Source: Pseudomonadota bacterium
Lineage (GTDB): Bacteria > Pseudomonadota > Gammaproteobacteria > Burkholderiales > Burkholderiaceae_B
Direction: 5' to 3'
DNA length: 47,543 nucleotides
Assembly (NCBI GenBank): GCA_023427085.1
Contig: JAEZBO010000068.1
Location: 1-47,543, forward strand
This document shows, piece by piece, positions 1-8,658 of this stretch (the first letter of the stretch is position 1; the number at the start of each line of letters is the position of its first letter). The notes beneath the pieces were generated by a model. It saw only the letters and a program-made list of their open reading frames with translations. It searched no databases and had not been told where the DNA came from. Made by a program: the position numbers and the translations under genes.

Positions 1-3000
1 TCGAGTTCCGCGTCGCGCTCAAGTCCGGGATGCTGGGCGGCAAAGTTGAGCTGTCTGCTGCGCAACGCGAATCTATCGCCGCGCTGCTGCACGACCGCAT
101 GACCGAGAGCGTGATGCCCGACCGCGCCGGCGCGCAGCACCTGTTCAGCGAACTCGACGCCGCGCCGATGGAAGAGGTGGACGTGCTCGCCGGCGGCCGC
201 GCCGCCCTGGAGCGGGCCAACCAGCAGTTCGGCCTGGCGCTGGCCGACGACGAGATCGACTACCTGCTCGACGCCTTCCGAGGGCTGGGCCGCAACCCGA
301 CCGACGTGGAACTGATGATGTTCGCGCAGGCCAACAGCGAGCACTGCCGCCACAAGATCTTCAACGCGCAGTGGGTCATCGACGGCGCCGCGCAGCCCCA
401 CACGTTGTTCGGCATGATCCGCCAGACCCACGCGGCCCAGCCGGCCGGCACCGTGGTGGCTTACTCCGACAACTCGGCCATCATGGAAGGCGGCACCGCC
501 CAGCGCTTCTACGCGCCGGCGCCGGCCGATGGCAGCGCGCCGGCCTACAGCCGCCGCGAAACCACCGTGCACACGCTGATGAAGGTCGAGACGCACAACC
601 ACCCGACCGCGATCGCGCCGTTCCCGGGCGCCTCGACTGGCGCCGGCGGCGAAATCCGCGACGAGGGCGCAACCGGCCGCGGCTCCAAGCCCAAGGCCGG
701 CCTGACCGGCTTCACGGTCTCGCACCTGCGCCTGCCGGGCGACGAGCAGCCCTGGGAGGCCGACCATCACGGCCTGCCCGACCGCATCGCCTCGCCGCTG
801 TCGATCATGATCGACGGCCCGCTGGGTGGCGCGGCCTTCAACAACGAATTCGGCCGGCCCAACCTGCTGGGTTATTTCCGCACCTTCGAACAGAGCGCTG
901 GCGGCACGCGCTGGGGTTACCACAAGCCCATCATGATCGCCGGCGGCCTGGGCAGCATCGACGGCGGCCTGACGCACAAACAACGGATTCCGCCGGGCGC
1001 GCTGCTGATCCAGCTGGGCGGCCCGGGGCTGCGCATCGGCATGGGCGGCAGCGCCGCGTCGAGCATGGGCGTGGGCAGCAACAGCGCCGAGCTCGACTTC
1101 GACTCGGTGCAGCGCGGCAACCCCGAGATCGAGCGCCGCGCGCAAGAGGTCATCGACCGCTGCTGGCAGCTGGGTGAGGACAACCCGATCCTGGCAATCC
1201 ACGACGTCGGCGCCGGCGGCCTGTCCAATGCCTTCCCCGAACTGGTCAACGACGCCGAGCGCGGCGCGGTGTTCGATCTCAAGCGCGTGCCGCTCGAAGA
1301 ATCGGGCCTGTCGCCGGCCGAGATCTGGAGCAACGAGTCGCAAGAGCGCTACGTGCTGGCCATCCTCGAACAGGACCTGGCCGGCTTCCACGCGCTGGCC
1401 GCGCGCGAGCGCTGCCCGTATGCGGTGGTCGGCATCGCCACCGAGCAGCGCCAGTTGCGCGTGGCCAACGGCGTCACCGGCGCCGATGCCCAGTTGTTCG
1501 CCGGCGTCGATGCCGAGCTCGCGCGGCTGGCCGCCACGCCGCCGGCGCAGCTGCCGGGCGCCGATGGCGGCGCGCCCGGCCATCCGGTCGACGTGCCGAT
1601 GAGCGTGATCCTCGGCAAGGCGCCGCGCATGACGCGCGACGTCAGCCGCGAGGCCGGCGTCTCGCAGGCGCTGGACCTGACCGTGATCGAGCTGGACGAG
1701 GCCGCGCGCCGCGTGCTGCGCCATCCGACCGTGGCCAACAAGACCTTCCTGATCACCATCGGCGACCGTACCGTCGGTGGCCTGTCCAGCCGTGACCAGA
1801 TGGTCGGCCCGTGGCAGGTGCCGGTGGCCGACTGCGCCGTCACGCTGGCCGACTACGAGGGCTTTCGTGGCGAAGCCATGGCCATGGGCGAACGCACGCC
1901 GATCGCCATGCTCGACGCGCCGGCCTCGGGCCGCATGGCGGTGGCCGAGGCGATGACCAACCTGGTCGCCGCCGACGTCGCCCGTATCGAGGACATCAAG
2001 CTGTCGGCCAACTGGATGGCCGCCTGCGGCGTCAAGGGCCAGGACGCCGCGCTGTACGACACCGTGTCGGCGGTCAGCCAGCTGTGCCAGCAGGTCGGCC
2101 TGTCGATCCCGGTCGGCAAGGATTCGCTGTCGATGCGCACCTCGTGGACGCAGCAGGACGAGCCGCGCCAGGTCGTCTCGCCGGTCTCGCTGATCATCAC
2201 CGCCTTCGCGCCGGTCACCGACGTGCGCGCCAGCCTGACACCGCAACTGCGCACCGACCAGGGCGACACCGCGCTGATCCTGATCGACCTGGGCCGCGGC
2301 CGCCATCGCCTGGGTGGCTCGATCCTGGCGCAGGCCTTCAACCAGGTCGGCGAAAGCGTGCCGGATATCGACGCGCCCGACGAGCTGCGCGCCTTCTTCG
2401 TCACCATCCGCGCGCTGGCCGAGCAGGGCGTGATCCTGGCCTACCACGACCGTTCCGACGGCGGCCTCTACGCCACCGTCTGCGAGATGGCCTTCGCCGG
2501 CCACAGCGGCGTGTCGATCAATCTCGACATGCTGACCTTCGACGCACAAAGCGCCGACTGGGGTGACTTCAAGATCCGTCCCGAGCAGGTCGCGGTGCAA
2601 CGCGCCGAAGCCACGCTGCGCGCGCTGTTCGCCGAAGAAGCGGGTGCGGTGATCCAGGTGCCGGCGGCCGAACGCGACGCCGTCATGCAGGTGCTGCGCG
2701 GCGCCGGCCTGTCGGCCCACTCGCACGTCATCGGCGGCCTGAACGACCGCGACGAGGTCGAGTTCTACCGCGACGGTCAGAAGATCTGGGGCAAGCCGCG
2801 CACCGAGCTGGGAGCCATCTGGAGCCAGGTCAGCCACGGCATCATGGCCGCGCGCGACAATCCCGACTGCGCCCAGGCCGAGTTCGACGTCTGGGCCGAT
2901 CGTGACGATCCGGGCTTCTCGCCGCGCGTCGCCTTCGATCCGCAGGAAGACGTCGCCGCGCCCTACATCGCCACCGGCGTGCGGCCGCGTATCGCCATCC

Positions 3001-3761
3001 TGCGCGAGCAGGGCTGCAACAGCCAGGTCGAGATGGCCTGGGCCTTCGACACCGCCGGCTTCGAAGCCTGGGACGTGCACATGACCGACTTGCTGTCGGG
3101 CCGTGTCGACCTGGCCGACGTGCAGGGCCTGGTGGCCGTGGGCGGTTTCAGCTACGGCGACGTGCTGGGCGCCGGCGAGGGCTGGGCCCGCACGATCCGT
3201 TTCAACGACCGGCTGGCCGAGCAGTTCGCCGGCTACTTCGCGCGCCGCGACACCTTTGCGCTGGGTGTCTGCAATGGCTGCCAGATGATGGCCGCGCTGG
3301 CGCCGATGATCCCGGGCGCCGAGCACTGGCCGCGTTTCACGCACAACCAGTCGGCCAAGTACGAGGCGCGCCTGTCGATGCTCGAGATCGCGCAGTCGCC
3401 GTCGCTGTTCCTGGACGGCATGCACGGCGCGCGCATCCCGGTGGCGGTCGCGCACGGCGAAGGCTATGCCGACTTCTCGCAGCAGGGCGATGCCGCGCAA
3501 GTGCTGGCGGCGGCGCACTACATCGACAACCGCGGCGCGGCCACCGAGGCCTATCCGTTCAATCCCAACGGCAGCCCGGGCGGCCTGACGGCGGCCACCA
3601 CCGCCGACGGCCGCTTCACGGTCATGATGCCGCACCCCGAGCGCGTCACGCGCAACGTCATGATGTCGTGGTCGCCCGCACGCTGGGGCGAGGCCGACAG
3701 CGGCGGCCAGTTCTCGCCGTGGATGCGGATGTTCCGTAACGCGCGGGCCTGGCTGAAGTAA
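1..3761 (+). CDS. purL: Phosphoribosylformylglycinamidine synthase, large form (5' end outside window)
   Basis: This enzyme converts FGAR, glutamine and ATP to FGAM in de novo purine synthesis in the cytoplasm. The reading frame is already open at base 3, before the first Met codon at 30, so the N-terminus (probably about 100 residues) lies outside the window. About 1250 residues are present. They include the AIRS-type ATP-binding halves (HNHPTAIAPFPGA near base 595, and a second copy around HDRSDGG near 2447) and a C-terminal class I glutaminase domain. The glutaminase carries the nucleophile Cys in GVCNGCQMM (Cys codon at 3270) and the His-Glu pair in PHPERV near 3633. It is the single-chain proteobacterial form. 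A strong terminator follows directly. Codon use matches the backbone. Identification is secure; only the start is missing. Confidence 0.98.
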   Translation, partial: EFRVALKSGMLGGKVELSAAQRESIAALLHDRMTESVMPDRAGAQHLFSELDAAPMEEVDVLAGGRAALERANQQFGLALADDEIDYLLDAFRGLGRNPTDVELMMFAQANSEHCRHKIFNAQWVIDGAAQPHTLFGMIRQTHAAQPAGTVVAYSDNSAIMEGGTAQRFYAPAPADGSAPAYSRRETTVHTLMKVETHNHPTAIAPFPGASTGAGGEIRDEGATGRGSKPKAGLTGFTVSHLRLPGDEQPWEADHHGLPDRIASPLSIMIDGPLGGAAFNNEFGRPNLLGYFRTFEQSAGGTRWGYHKPIMIAGGLGSIDGGLTHKQRIPPGALLIQLGGPGLRIGMGGSAASSMGVGSNSAELDFDSVQRGNPEIERRAQEVIDRCWQLGEDNPILAIHDVGAGGLSNAFPELVNDAERGAVFDLKRVPLEESGLSPAEIWSNESQERYVLAILEQDLAGFHALAARERCPYAVVGIATEQRQLRVANGVTGADAQLFAGVDAELARLAATPPAQLPGADGGAPGHPVDVPMSVILGKAPRMTRDVSREAGVSQALDLTVIELDEAARRVLRHPTVANKTFLITIGDRTVGGLSSRDQMVGPWQVPVADCAVTLADYEGFRGEAMAMGERTPIAMLDAPASGRMAVAEAMTNLVAADVARIEDIKLSANWMAACGVKGQDAALYDTVSAVSQLCQQVGLSIPVGKDSLSMRTSWTQQDEPRQVVSPVSLIITAFAPVTDVRASLTPQLRTDQGDTALILIDLGRGRHRLGGSILAQAFNQVGESVPDIDAPDELRAFFVTIRALAEQGVILAYHDRSDGGLYATVCEMAFAGHSGVSINLDMLTFDAQSADWGDFKIRPEQVAVQRAEATLRALFAEEAGAVIQVPAAERDAVMQVLRGAGLSAHSHVIGGLNDRDEVEFYRDGQKIWGKPRTELGAIWSQVSHGIMAARDNPDCAQAEFDVWADRDDPGFSPRVAFDPQEDVAAPYIATGVRPRIAILREQGCNSQVEMAWAFDTAGFEAWDVHMTDLLSGRVDLADVQGLVAVGGFSYGDVLGAGEGWARTIRFNDRLAEQFAGYFARRDTFALGVCNGCQMMAALAPMIPGAEHWPRFTHNQSAKYEARLSMLEIAQSPSLFLDGMHGARIPVAVAHGEGYADFSQQGDAAQVLAAAHYIDNRGAATEAYPFNPNGSPGGLTAATTADGRFTVMMPHPERVTRNVMMSWSPARWGEADSGGQFSPWMRMFRNARAWLK

Positions 3762-3776
3762 GCCAGCTGCATCGAA

Positions 3777-3802
3777 AGGCCGGGGTGACCCGGCCTTTTT
3801 TT
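3777..3802. terminator. Rho-independent terminator after purL
   Basis: A perfect 8-bp stem, AGGCCGGG at 3777-3784 and CCCGGCCT at 3789-3796, closes a 4-base GTGA loop and runs into seven T residues. It lies 15 bases after the purL stop. AAA on the left side pairs with the T run, so the hairpin could also stop transcription of the convergent LysR gene at 3847-4758. Confidence 0.93.
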
Positions 3803-3846
3803 CGTACCGGACCACGCCGCCTCGCGACGCGGCCGTGTTTTTGCGT

Positions 3847-4758
3847 TCAGTCGGGCTGGCGCGCCGCCACCCGCCTCAGGTGGTCCAGCACCAGCCGCGC
3901 GGCCGGCGTCAGCCGGTCGATGTCCCGCACGCTCAGCGCGAAGCGGCGCCGCGCCCAGTCGTCGCTCAGGTCGATCACCCGCAGGCCGTGCGCCGCCACA
4001 TAGGTCTGCGCGACTTCGCGCGGCACCACGCTGATCGCCAGGTTGGCCATCACGACCCGGAACGCCGAATCCAGGTTCGACACCGTCACGCGCTGCGCCA
4101 GCGTGCGCCCGGCCAGCGAGGCCGAGCGTTGCAGCAGCGTCAGCACCGCGCTGGCCGAGGGCATCGACACGTGCTCGTAGTCGAGCGTGTCCTCGAAGGC
4201 GATGCGCGTGCGCGCGGCCAGCGGATGATCCGGATGCGTGACCACCGCCAGCTGGTCGCAACGATAGGGCAGCGTCTGCAGGCCCTGGAAATCGGCGGCG
4301 TCCCAGCAGATGCCGATCGCGGCCACGCCGTCGCGGATGCCGCGGACCACCTCGTGGCTCAGGCGTTCTTCCAGGTCGATGCGGATGTCGCGATGCGCCG
4401 GCTCGGACAGGAAATCGGCAATGTCGGCCGCCAGCGATTCGGCCATCGCCGAGGCGGTGGCCAGGATGCGCACCTGGCCGCGCACGCCGCTGGCATAGGC
4501 GGCCATGTCGCGTTCGATGCGCTCGCGGATCGCAAACATCGCGCGCGCATGTTCGAGCAGCGTCAGGCCGGCCGCGGTGGGCTCGACGCCGCGGCGCCGG
4601 CGCGCCAGCAGCGGCACGCCCATATTGGCCTCGAGCTGCGCCAGCCGCTTGCTGATGGCCGAGCCGACGATCGCCGACTGCTCGGCCGCGCGGCTGATGC
4701 TGCGGGTCTCGCAGACGGTGACGAACAGGCGCAGTGTGGTCAGGTCGGGATCGTGCAT
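3847..4758 (-). CDS. LysR-family transcriptional regulator
   Basis: This 303-residue protein has the standard LysR layout. An N-terminal winged helix-turn-helix (residues about 8-65, containing SISRAAEQSAIVGSAISKRL) is followed by a two-lobed effector-binding domain. The gene is divergent from the HMG-CoA lyase/CoA-transferase/Bug cluster that starts at 4890, with 131 bases between them. That gap holds a 13-bp palindrome of LysR-box form at 4795-4807. The usual reading of such an arrangement is that the regulator controls the divergent cluster and itself. The inducer cannot be deduced from the sequence. The start at 4758 gives the normal family length and N-terminus. Confidence 0.9.
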   Translation of the reverse strand: MHDPDLTTLRLFVTVCETRSISRAAEQSAIVGSAISKRLAQLEANMGVPLLARRRRGVEPTAAGLTLLEHARAMFAIRERIERDMAAYASGVRGQVRILATASAMAESLAADIADFLSEPAHRDIRIDLEERLSHEVVRGIRDGVAAIGICWDAADFQGLQTLPYRCDQLAVVTHPDHPLAARTRIAFEDTLDYEHVSMPSASAVLTLLQRSASLAGRTLAQRVTVSNLDSAFRVVMANLAISVVPREVAQTYVAAHGLRVIDLSDDWARRRFALSVRDIDRLTPAARLVLDHLRRVAARQPD

Positions 4759-4794
4759 GATAGGGGGGTGTGGCGGGGCATGGGCTTCATGATA

Positions 4795-4807
4795 TTCCGA
4801 ATCGGAA
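4795..4807. promoter_or_regulatory. Putative LysR-type operator (T-N11-A palindrome)
   Basis: TTCCGAATCGGAA is a perfect 13-bp palindrome of T-N11-A form. It lies in the divergent gap between the LysR gene (start 4758) and the HMG-CoA lyase gene (start 4890). The position and shape are those of a LysR regulatory binding site. Binding itself is inferred. Confidence 0.6.
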
Positions 4808-4889
4808 AATCATCGATTCCAAAATAACGCCGTTCGACGTCTGGGGAATATCTACACTCTGGCAAAGCAAAAAACCAGACGGAGACGCC

Positions 4890-5849
4890 ATGCCCGATTG
4901 TTTCCCCGCCCCCGGCCGCGCCACCGTGCGCGAGGTCGGCCTGCGCGACGGCCTGCAGAGCCTGGCGCGCGTCGTGCCGACCGACGTCAAGCTGCAGTGG
5001 CTGCGCCAGGCGCACGCGGCCGGCCTGACCGAGATCGAGGTCGGCTCCTTCGTGCCGGCGCGGCTGTTGCCGCAACTGGCCGACACCGCCGAGCTGGTCG
5101 CCGCCGCGCTGCAACTGCCGGGCCTGCACGTGTCGGTGCTGGTGCCCAACCTGAAAGGGGCCGAACACGCGCTGGCCAGCGGCGCGCACCGCATGCTGGT
5201 GCCGCTGTCGGCCAGCCACGCGCACAGCCTGGCCAATCTGCGCAAGACACCCGACGAAGTCGTGGCCCAGGTCGCGTTGATGCGCGCCGCGCGCGATGCG
5301 GCGGGCGCCGGCACGCTGATCGAGGGCGGCGTCGGCACGGCCTTCGGCTGTACCTTGCAAGGGCCGGTGGCGCAGGCCGAGGTGCTGCGGCTGATGCAGG
5401 CGCTGCTCGATGCCGGCGCCGACGCCGTCAGCCTGGCCGATACGGTCGGATATGCCGATCCGGCCGCGGTTGCGCGGCTGTTCGAGGCGGCGCACCGGAT
5501 CGCCGGCGAGCGGCTGTGCTGCGGCCACTTCCACGACACCCGCGGAATGGCGCTGGCCAACGTCGTCGCCGCGCTGCAGCAGGGCCTCACCCGTTTCGAT
5601 GCCTCGCTGGCCGGCATCGGCGGCTGCCCGCATGCGCCGGGCGCCAGCGGCAACGTCGCCAGCGAAGACCTGGCCTTCATGCTCGCGGCGATGGGCTGGC
5701 AGACCGGCATCGACCTGCCCGCGCTGCTGGCGCTGCGCCAGCGCGCGGCCGGCTGGCTGGACGGCGAGGCCTTGCATGGCACGCTGTGGCGCGCCGGCCT
5801 GCCACGCGATGTTTCCTGGCCTGCGTCCGTGCAGGCCCAACCCGCCTGA
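4890..5849 (+). CDS. Hydroxymethylglutaryl-CoA lyase family protein
   Basis: HMG-CoA lyase splits 3-hydroxy-3-methylglutaryl-CoA into acetyl-CoA and acetoacetate. The 319-residue product has the TIM-barrel family pattern: VREVGLRDGLQ near the N-terminus (substrate and metal Asp), the metal-binding FHDTRGMALAN segment, and the Cys-loop signature GGCPHAPGASGNVASED near residue 250. The ATG at 4890 follows GGAG at 4881 and sits where the family begins; the longer frame upstream adds only low-complexity sequence. The gene is followed after 25 bases by a CoA-transferase and then a periplasmic receptor. This suggests catabolism of a branched hydroxy-diacid after CoA activation. A related substrate such as a citramalyl-type CoA ester cannot be excluded. 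Confidence 0.9.
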   Translation: MPDCFPAPGRATVREVGLRDGLQSLARVVPTDVKLQWLRQAHAAGLTEIEVGSFVPARLLPQLADTAELVAAALQLPGLHVSVLVPNLKGAEHALASGAHRMLVPLSASHAHSLANLRKTPDEVVAQVALMRAARDAAGAGTLIEGGVGTAFGCTLQGPVAQAEVLRLMQALLDAGADAVSLADTVGYADPAAVARLFEAAHRIAGERLCCGHFHDTRGMALANVVAALQQGLTRFDASLAGIGGCPHAPGASGNVASEDLAFMLAAMGWQTGIDLPALLALRQRAAGWLDGEALHGTLWRAGLPRDVSWPASVQAQPA

Positions 5850-5874
5850 TGCCGGCCGAACCCTGAGCACACCG

Positions 5875-7086
5875 ATGCCCGACACCCACACCCAGCCGTC
5901 CGACCGCCGCCTGCCCTTGCAAGGGCTGCGGGTGGTCGAGTTCACCCACATGGTCATGGGCCCTACCTGCGGCATGGTGCTGGCCGACCTGGGCGCCGAA
6001 GTCATCAAGGTCGAACCGGCCGACGGCGACCGCACCCGCCACCTGCTGGGCGCTGGCGCCGGGTTTTTTCCGCTGTTCAACCGCAACAAGAAAAGCATCG
6101 CCATCGACCTGCGCCATCCGGACGGCGCCGAGGCGGCGCGCCGGCTGTGCGCCAGCGCCGACGTGGTGGCCGAGAACTTCAAGCCCGGCGCCATGGCCAA
6201 GTACGGGCTCGACTACGAATCGTTGTCGGCGCAAGATCCGCGGCTGATCTACGTCAGCTGCAAGGGTTTCCTGCCCGGCCCCTACGAGCATCGCACCGCG
6301 CTGGACGAAGTGGTGCAGATGATGGGCGGACTGGCCTACATGACCGGCCGGCCGGGCGACCCGCTGCGCGCCGGCTCGAGCGTCAACGACATCATGGGCG
6401 GCATGTTCGGCGCCATCGGCGCGCTGGGCGCGCTTATCCAGCGCGGCATCACCGGGCGCGGCCAGGCGGTGCAGGCCGCGCTGTTCGAAAACAACGTCTT
6501 CCTGGTCGGCCAGCACATGCTGCAGTACGCGATCACCGGGCAGGCGGCCGCGCCGATGCCCGAGCGCATTTCGGCCTGGGCGGTCTACGACGTCTTCACG
6601 GTCAAGGACGGCCAGATTTTTTTGGCGGCCGTCAGCGACGCGCAATGGCAGGTGTTCTGCGATGCGTTTGGCCTGGACGATCTGAAGCAGGCCGCGCATC
6701 TGGCCAACAACAACCTGCGCGTGCAGGCGCGCGCCACCTTGCTGCCCGAGCTGCGTGCGCGGTTGGCCTCGTACACGGTCGGCGAGTTGTCGGCGATCTT
6801 CGAGGCGCGTGGCCTGCCGTTCGCGCCCATCGTCAAACCCGAGCAGCTCTACGACGATCCGCATCTGCGCGCCACCGGCGGGCTGGCGCCGGTGCGCCTG
6901 CCTGATGGCGAGCGGGCCGGCGAGCAGGCCGGCGCCGCGCTGTTTCCGCTGCTGATGGACGGCGAGCGGCTGGGCGTGCGGCGGGACCCGCCGATGCGCG
7001 GCGAACACACCGATGAACTGCTGGCCGGCGCCGGCTATACGGCCGAGCAGATCGCGGCCTTGCGCTCGGCGGGCGCAGTGACCTGA
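5875..7086 (+). CDS. CaiB/BaiF (class III) CoA-transferase
   Basis: Class III CoA-transferases move CoA between carboxylic acids through an aspartyl-CoA intermediate. The 403-residue protein opens with LPLQGLRVVEFTHMVMGPTCGM, followed by LADLGAEVIKVEP and the family segment around NRNKKSIAIDLRHPDG. The region near residue 165 (SVNDIMGG) is where the family carries its catalytic Asp. The ATG at 5875 was chosen because the family core starts about 15 residues later, and the overlapping longer frame reads through the upstream gene. It lies 25 bases after the HMG-CoA lyase gene and is probably cotranscribed, so it is the likely CoA-activating step for the lyase substrate. The acyl donor and acceptor are not determinable here. 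Confidence 0.92.
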   Translation: MPDTHTQPSDRRLPLQGLRVVEFTHMVMGPTCGMVLADLGAEVIKVEPADGDRTRHLLGAGAGFFPLFNRNKKSIAIDLRHPDGAEAARRLCASADVVAENFKPGAMAKYGLDYESLSAQDPRLIYVSCKGFLPGPYEHRTALDEVVQMMGGLAYMTGRPGDPLRAGSSVNDIMGGMFGAIGALGALIQRGITGRGQAVQAALFENNVFLVGQHMLQYAITGQAAAPMPERISAWAVYDVFTVKDGQIFLAAVSDAQWQVFCDAFGLDDLKQAAHLANNNLRVQARATLLPELRARLASYTVGELSAIFEARGLPFAPIVKPEQLYDDPHLRATGGLAPVRLPDGERAGEQAGAALFPLLMDGERLGVRRDPPMRGEHTDELLAGAGYTAEQIAALRSAGAVT

Positions 7087-7195
7087 TCGCGCTGCTGCCT
7101 TGGCGCCCGGCGCGTGGCGCTGGTGCCGGCAGCATCGCAGTACGCACCCGAGCGGCACGCAGACCGCAGGGCCTTACTAGCAAGGAGACAAGAGC

Positions 7196-8218
7196 ATGCA
7201 AGACGAATCGATCGACGTGCCCGGTACGCGCCGCCGCCTGCTGGCCATGCTGGCCTGTGGCGCATTGCTGGGCGCGGCGCCAGGGGCTTGGCGAACCGCA
7301 CAGGCGGCGCAGCCCGCCGCGGGGGGCGGCCGCCCGATCCGCCTGATCCTGCCGGTGGGCGTGGGCTCGGGTGTCGGCACCATCACCCGGTCGGCCGGCG
7401 CCGCGCTCACGCGTGCGTGGGGCCAGAACGTCGTGATCGAGAACCTGCCCGGCGCCGGCGGCATCGTCGGCACCTCGGCCATCGTGCGCGAGCCGGCCGA
7501 TGGCCACACACTGGGCATGGTGTCGAACAACCATGCGACCTTCCCCAGCGTCTACAAGTCGGTGCCCTTCGATCCGCTGCGCGACATCACGCCGATCTCG
7601 GTGATCGGCTCGACGCCGCTGTTGCTGGTGGTCAATCCCAAGCGCCTGCCGGCGCGCACCGTGCCGGAGGTCATCGCGCTGATCAAGGCCCGGCCGGGGT
7701 ACTACAACCACGCGTCCTCGGGCAACGGCACCATCCTGCATCTGGCGGTCGAGATGTTCCTGCATCAGGCCGGCCTGTCGGCGCGGCACATCCCGTACCG
7801 CGGCGTCGGGCCGATGATGACCGACCTCATCGGCGGCCAGGTCGACATCGGCGTGCTGTCGCTACCGTCGGTGCTGCCGCAGCTGCAAAGCGGCGCGCTG
7901 GTGGCGGTGGGCGAGTGCGGCGCGCGGCGCAACGCGGTGCTGCCGCAATTGCCGACGCTGCGCGAGCAGGGTCTGCCCGATTACGAGGTCACCGGCTGGT
8001 TCGCGCTGATCGGCCCCAGGGGATTGCCGGACGTGACGGCCCAGCGGCTCTACGAAGGCGCGCGCAGCGCTTTCGCCAGCGACGAGGTGCGCGCCGCGAT
8101 GGCGGCGCAGGGCAACGAGATCGCCCCGATGACGCCGGCGCAGAGCGCGCAGTTCCTGGCCAGCGAGGCGCGCAAGTACGCGCAGATCGTCAAGGCGGCG
8201 GGCATCGAGGCGCAGTGA
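7196..8218 (+). CDS. Bug-family periplasmic tripartite tricarboxylate receptor
   Basis: Bug (TctC-like) proteins bind carboxylates or other small molecules in the periplasm. This 340-residue protein has a basic N-terminus with TRRRLLAMLACGALLGA, a signal peptide ending near residue 38 (AQAAQPA), and then the family start PIRLILPVGVGSG. It also has the ENLPGAGGIVGT motif and a conserved central NHASSGNGT region. GGAG near 7181-7184 precedes the ATG at 7196. No TctA or TctB membrane subunits are adjacent, as for most Bug genes in Bordetella-like genomes. It probably captures the substrate of the neighbouring CoA-transferase and lyase; that link is inference from position. Confidence 0.92.
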   Translation: MQDESIDVPGTRRRLLAMLACGALLGAAPGAWRTAQAAQPAAGGGRPIRLILPVGVGSGVGTITRSAGAALTRAWGQNVVIENLPGAGGIVGTSAIVREPADGHTLGMVSNNHATFPSVYKSVPFDPLRDITPISVIGSTPLLLVVNPKRLPARTVPEVIALIKARPGYYNHASSGNGTILHLAVEMFLHQAGLSARHIPYRGVGPMMTDLIGGQVDIGVLSLPSVLPQLQSGALVAVGECGARRNAVLPQLPTLREQGLPDYEVTGWFALIGPRGLPDVTAQRLYEGARSAFASDEVRAAMAAQGNEIAPMTPAQSAQFLASEARKYAQIVKAAGIEAQ

Positions 8219-8279
8219 GGGTCCAGAGGCGGCGGCGCTACACTTCGCGCTGACGCCCACCCCACTCGCAGGCCGCCCG

Positions 8280-8561
8280 ATGCACCTGATCATCTCATTG
8301 TCCTTGCTGACCCTCGCCATCGTGATCGTGCGGGGCAGGGCGATCATGCTGCAGGCGACGCACGGCAATTGGGGCGTTGCCATCGGGCTGGCGCTCGGGC
8401 CGGTGCTGCTGTTCTTTCTGGCCCAATGCGTGATCTGGCTGGTATTGCGGCTGGTGCGCGGCCGCAAGATGCCGGTCAGCGACAACTCGCGCAGCAACTA
8501 CGCCAGTGTCGCGATCGCGCTGCTGAGCATGCTGGTGACCTCGCCCGACGTCGATGGCTAG
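8280..8561 (+). CDS. Small hydrophobic membrane protein, function unknown
   Basis: The 93-residue product has two clear hydrophobic stretches, about residues 3-18 (LIISLSLLTLAIVIV) and 32-56 (WGVAIGLALGPVLLFFLAQC). These are followed by a basic segment (RLVRGRKMP) and a weaker third hydrophobic stretch near the C-terminus. It is probably an inner-membrane protein with two or three helices. No family was recognised. It lies 61 bases after the Bug gene on the same strand, so cotranscription is possible. The coding call rests on length, hydrophobic pattern and third-position G/C bias. Confidence 0.6.
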   Translation: MHLIISLSLLTLAIVIVRGRAIMLQATHGNWGVAIGLALGPVLLFFLAQCVIWLVLRLVRGRKMPVSDNSRSNYASVAIALLSMLVTSPDVDG

Positions 8562-8658
8562 GACGGCCAAGGCCGCCTGCGACCGATAGCGCACGCGTGT
8601 TCAGGTAGCGGGCCGTCGCGCCGACGGCCGCGCCACGCCAGGGTTGCGGCCGGACCGC

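Noticed and set aside
4740..6200. Long open frame (486 codons) on the minus strand across the HMG-CoA lyase gene
   Set aside because: It is antisense to a clearly recognised gene, its product is low-complexity Ala/Arg/Gly/Gln-rich sequence, and such frames are expected in very GC-rich DNA.
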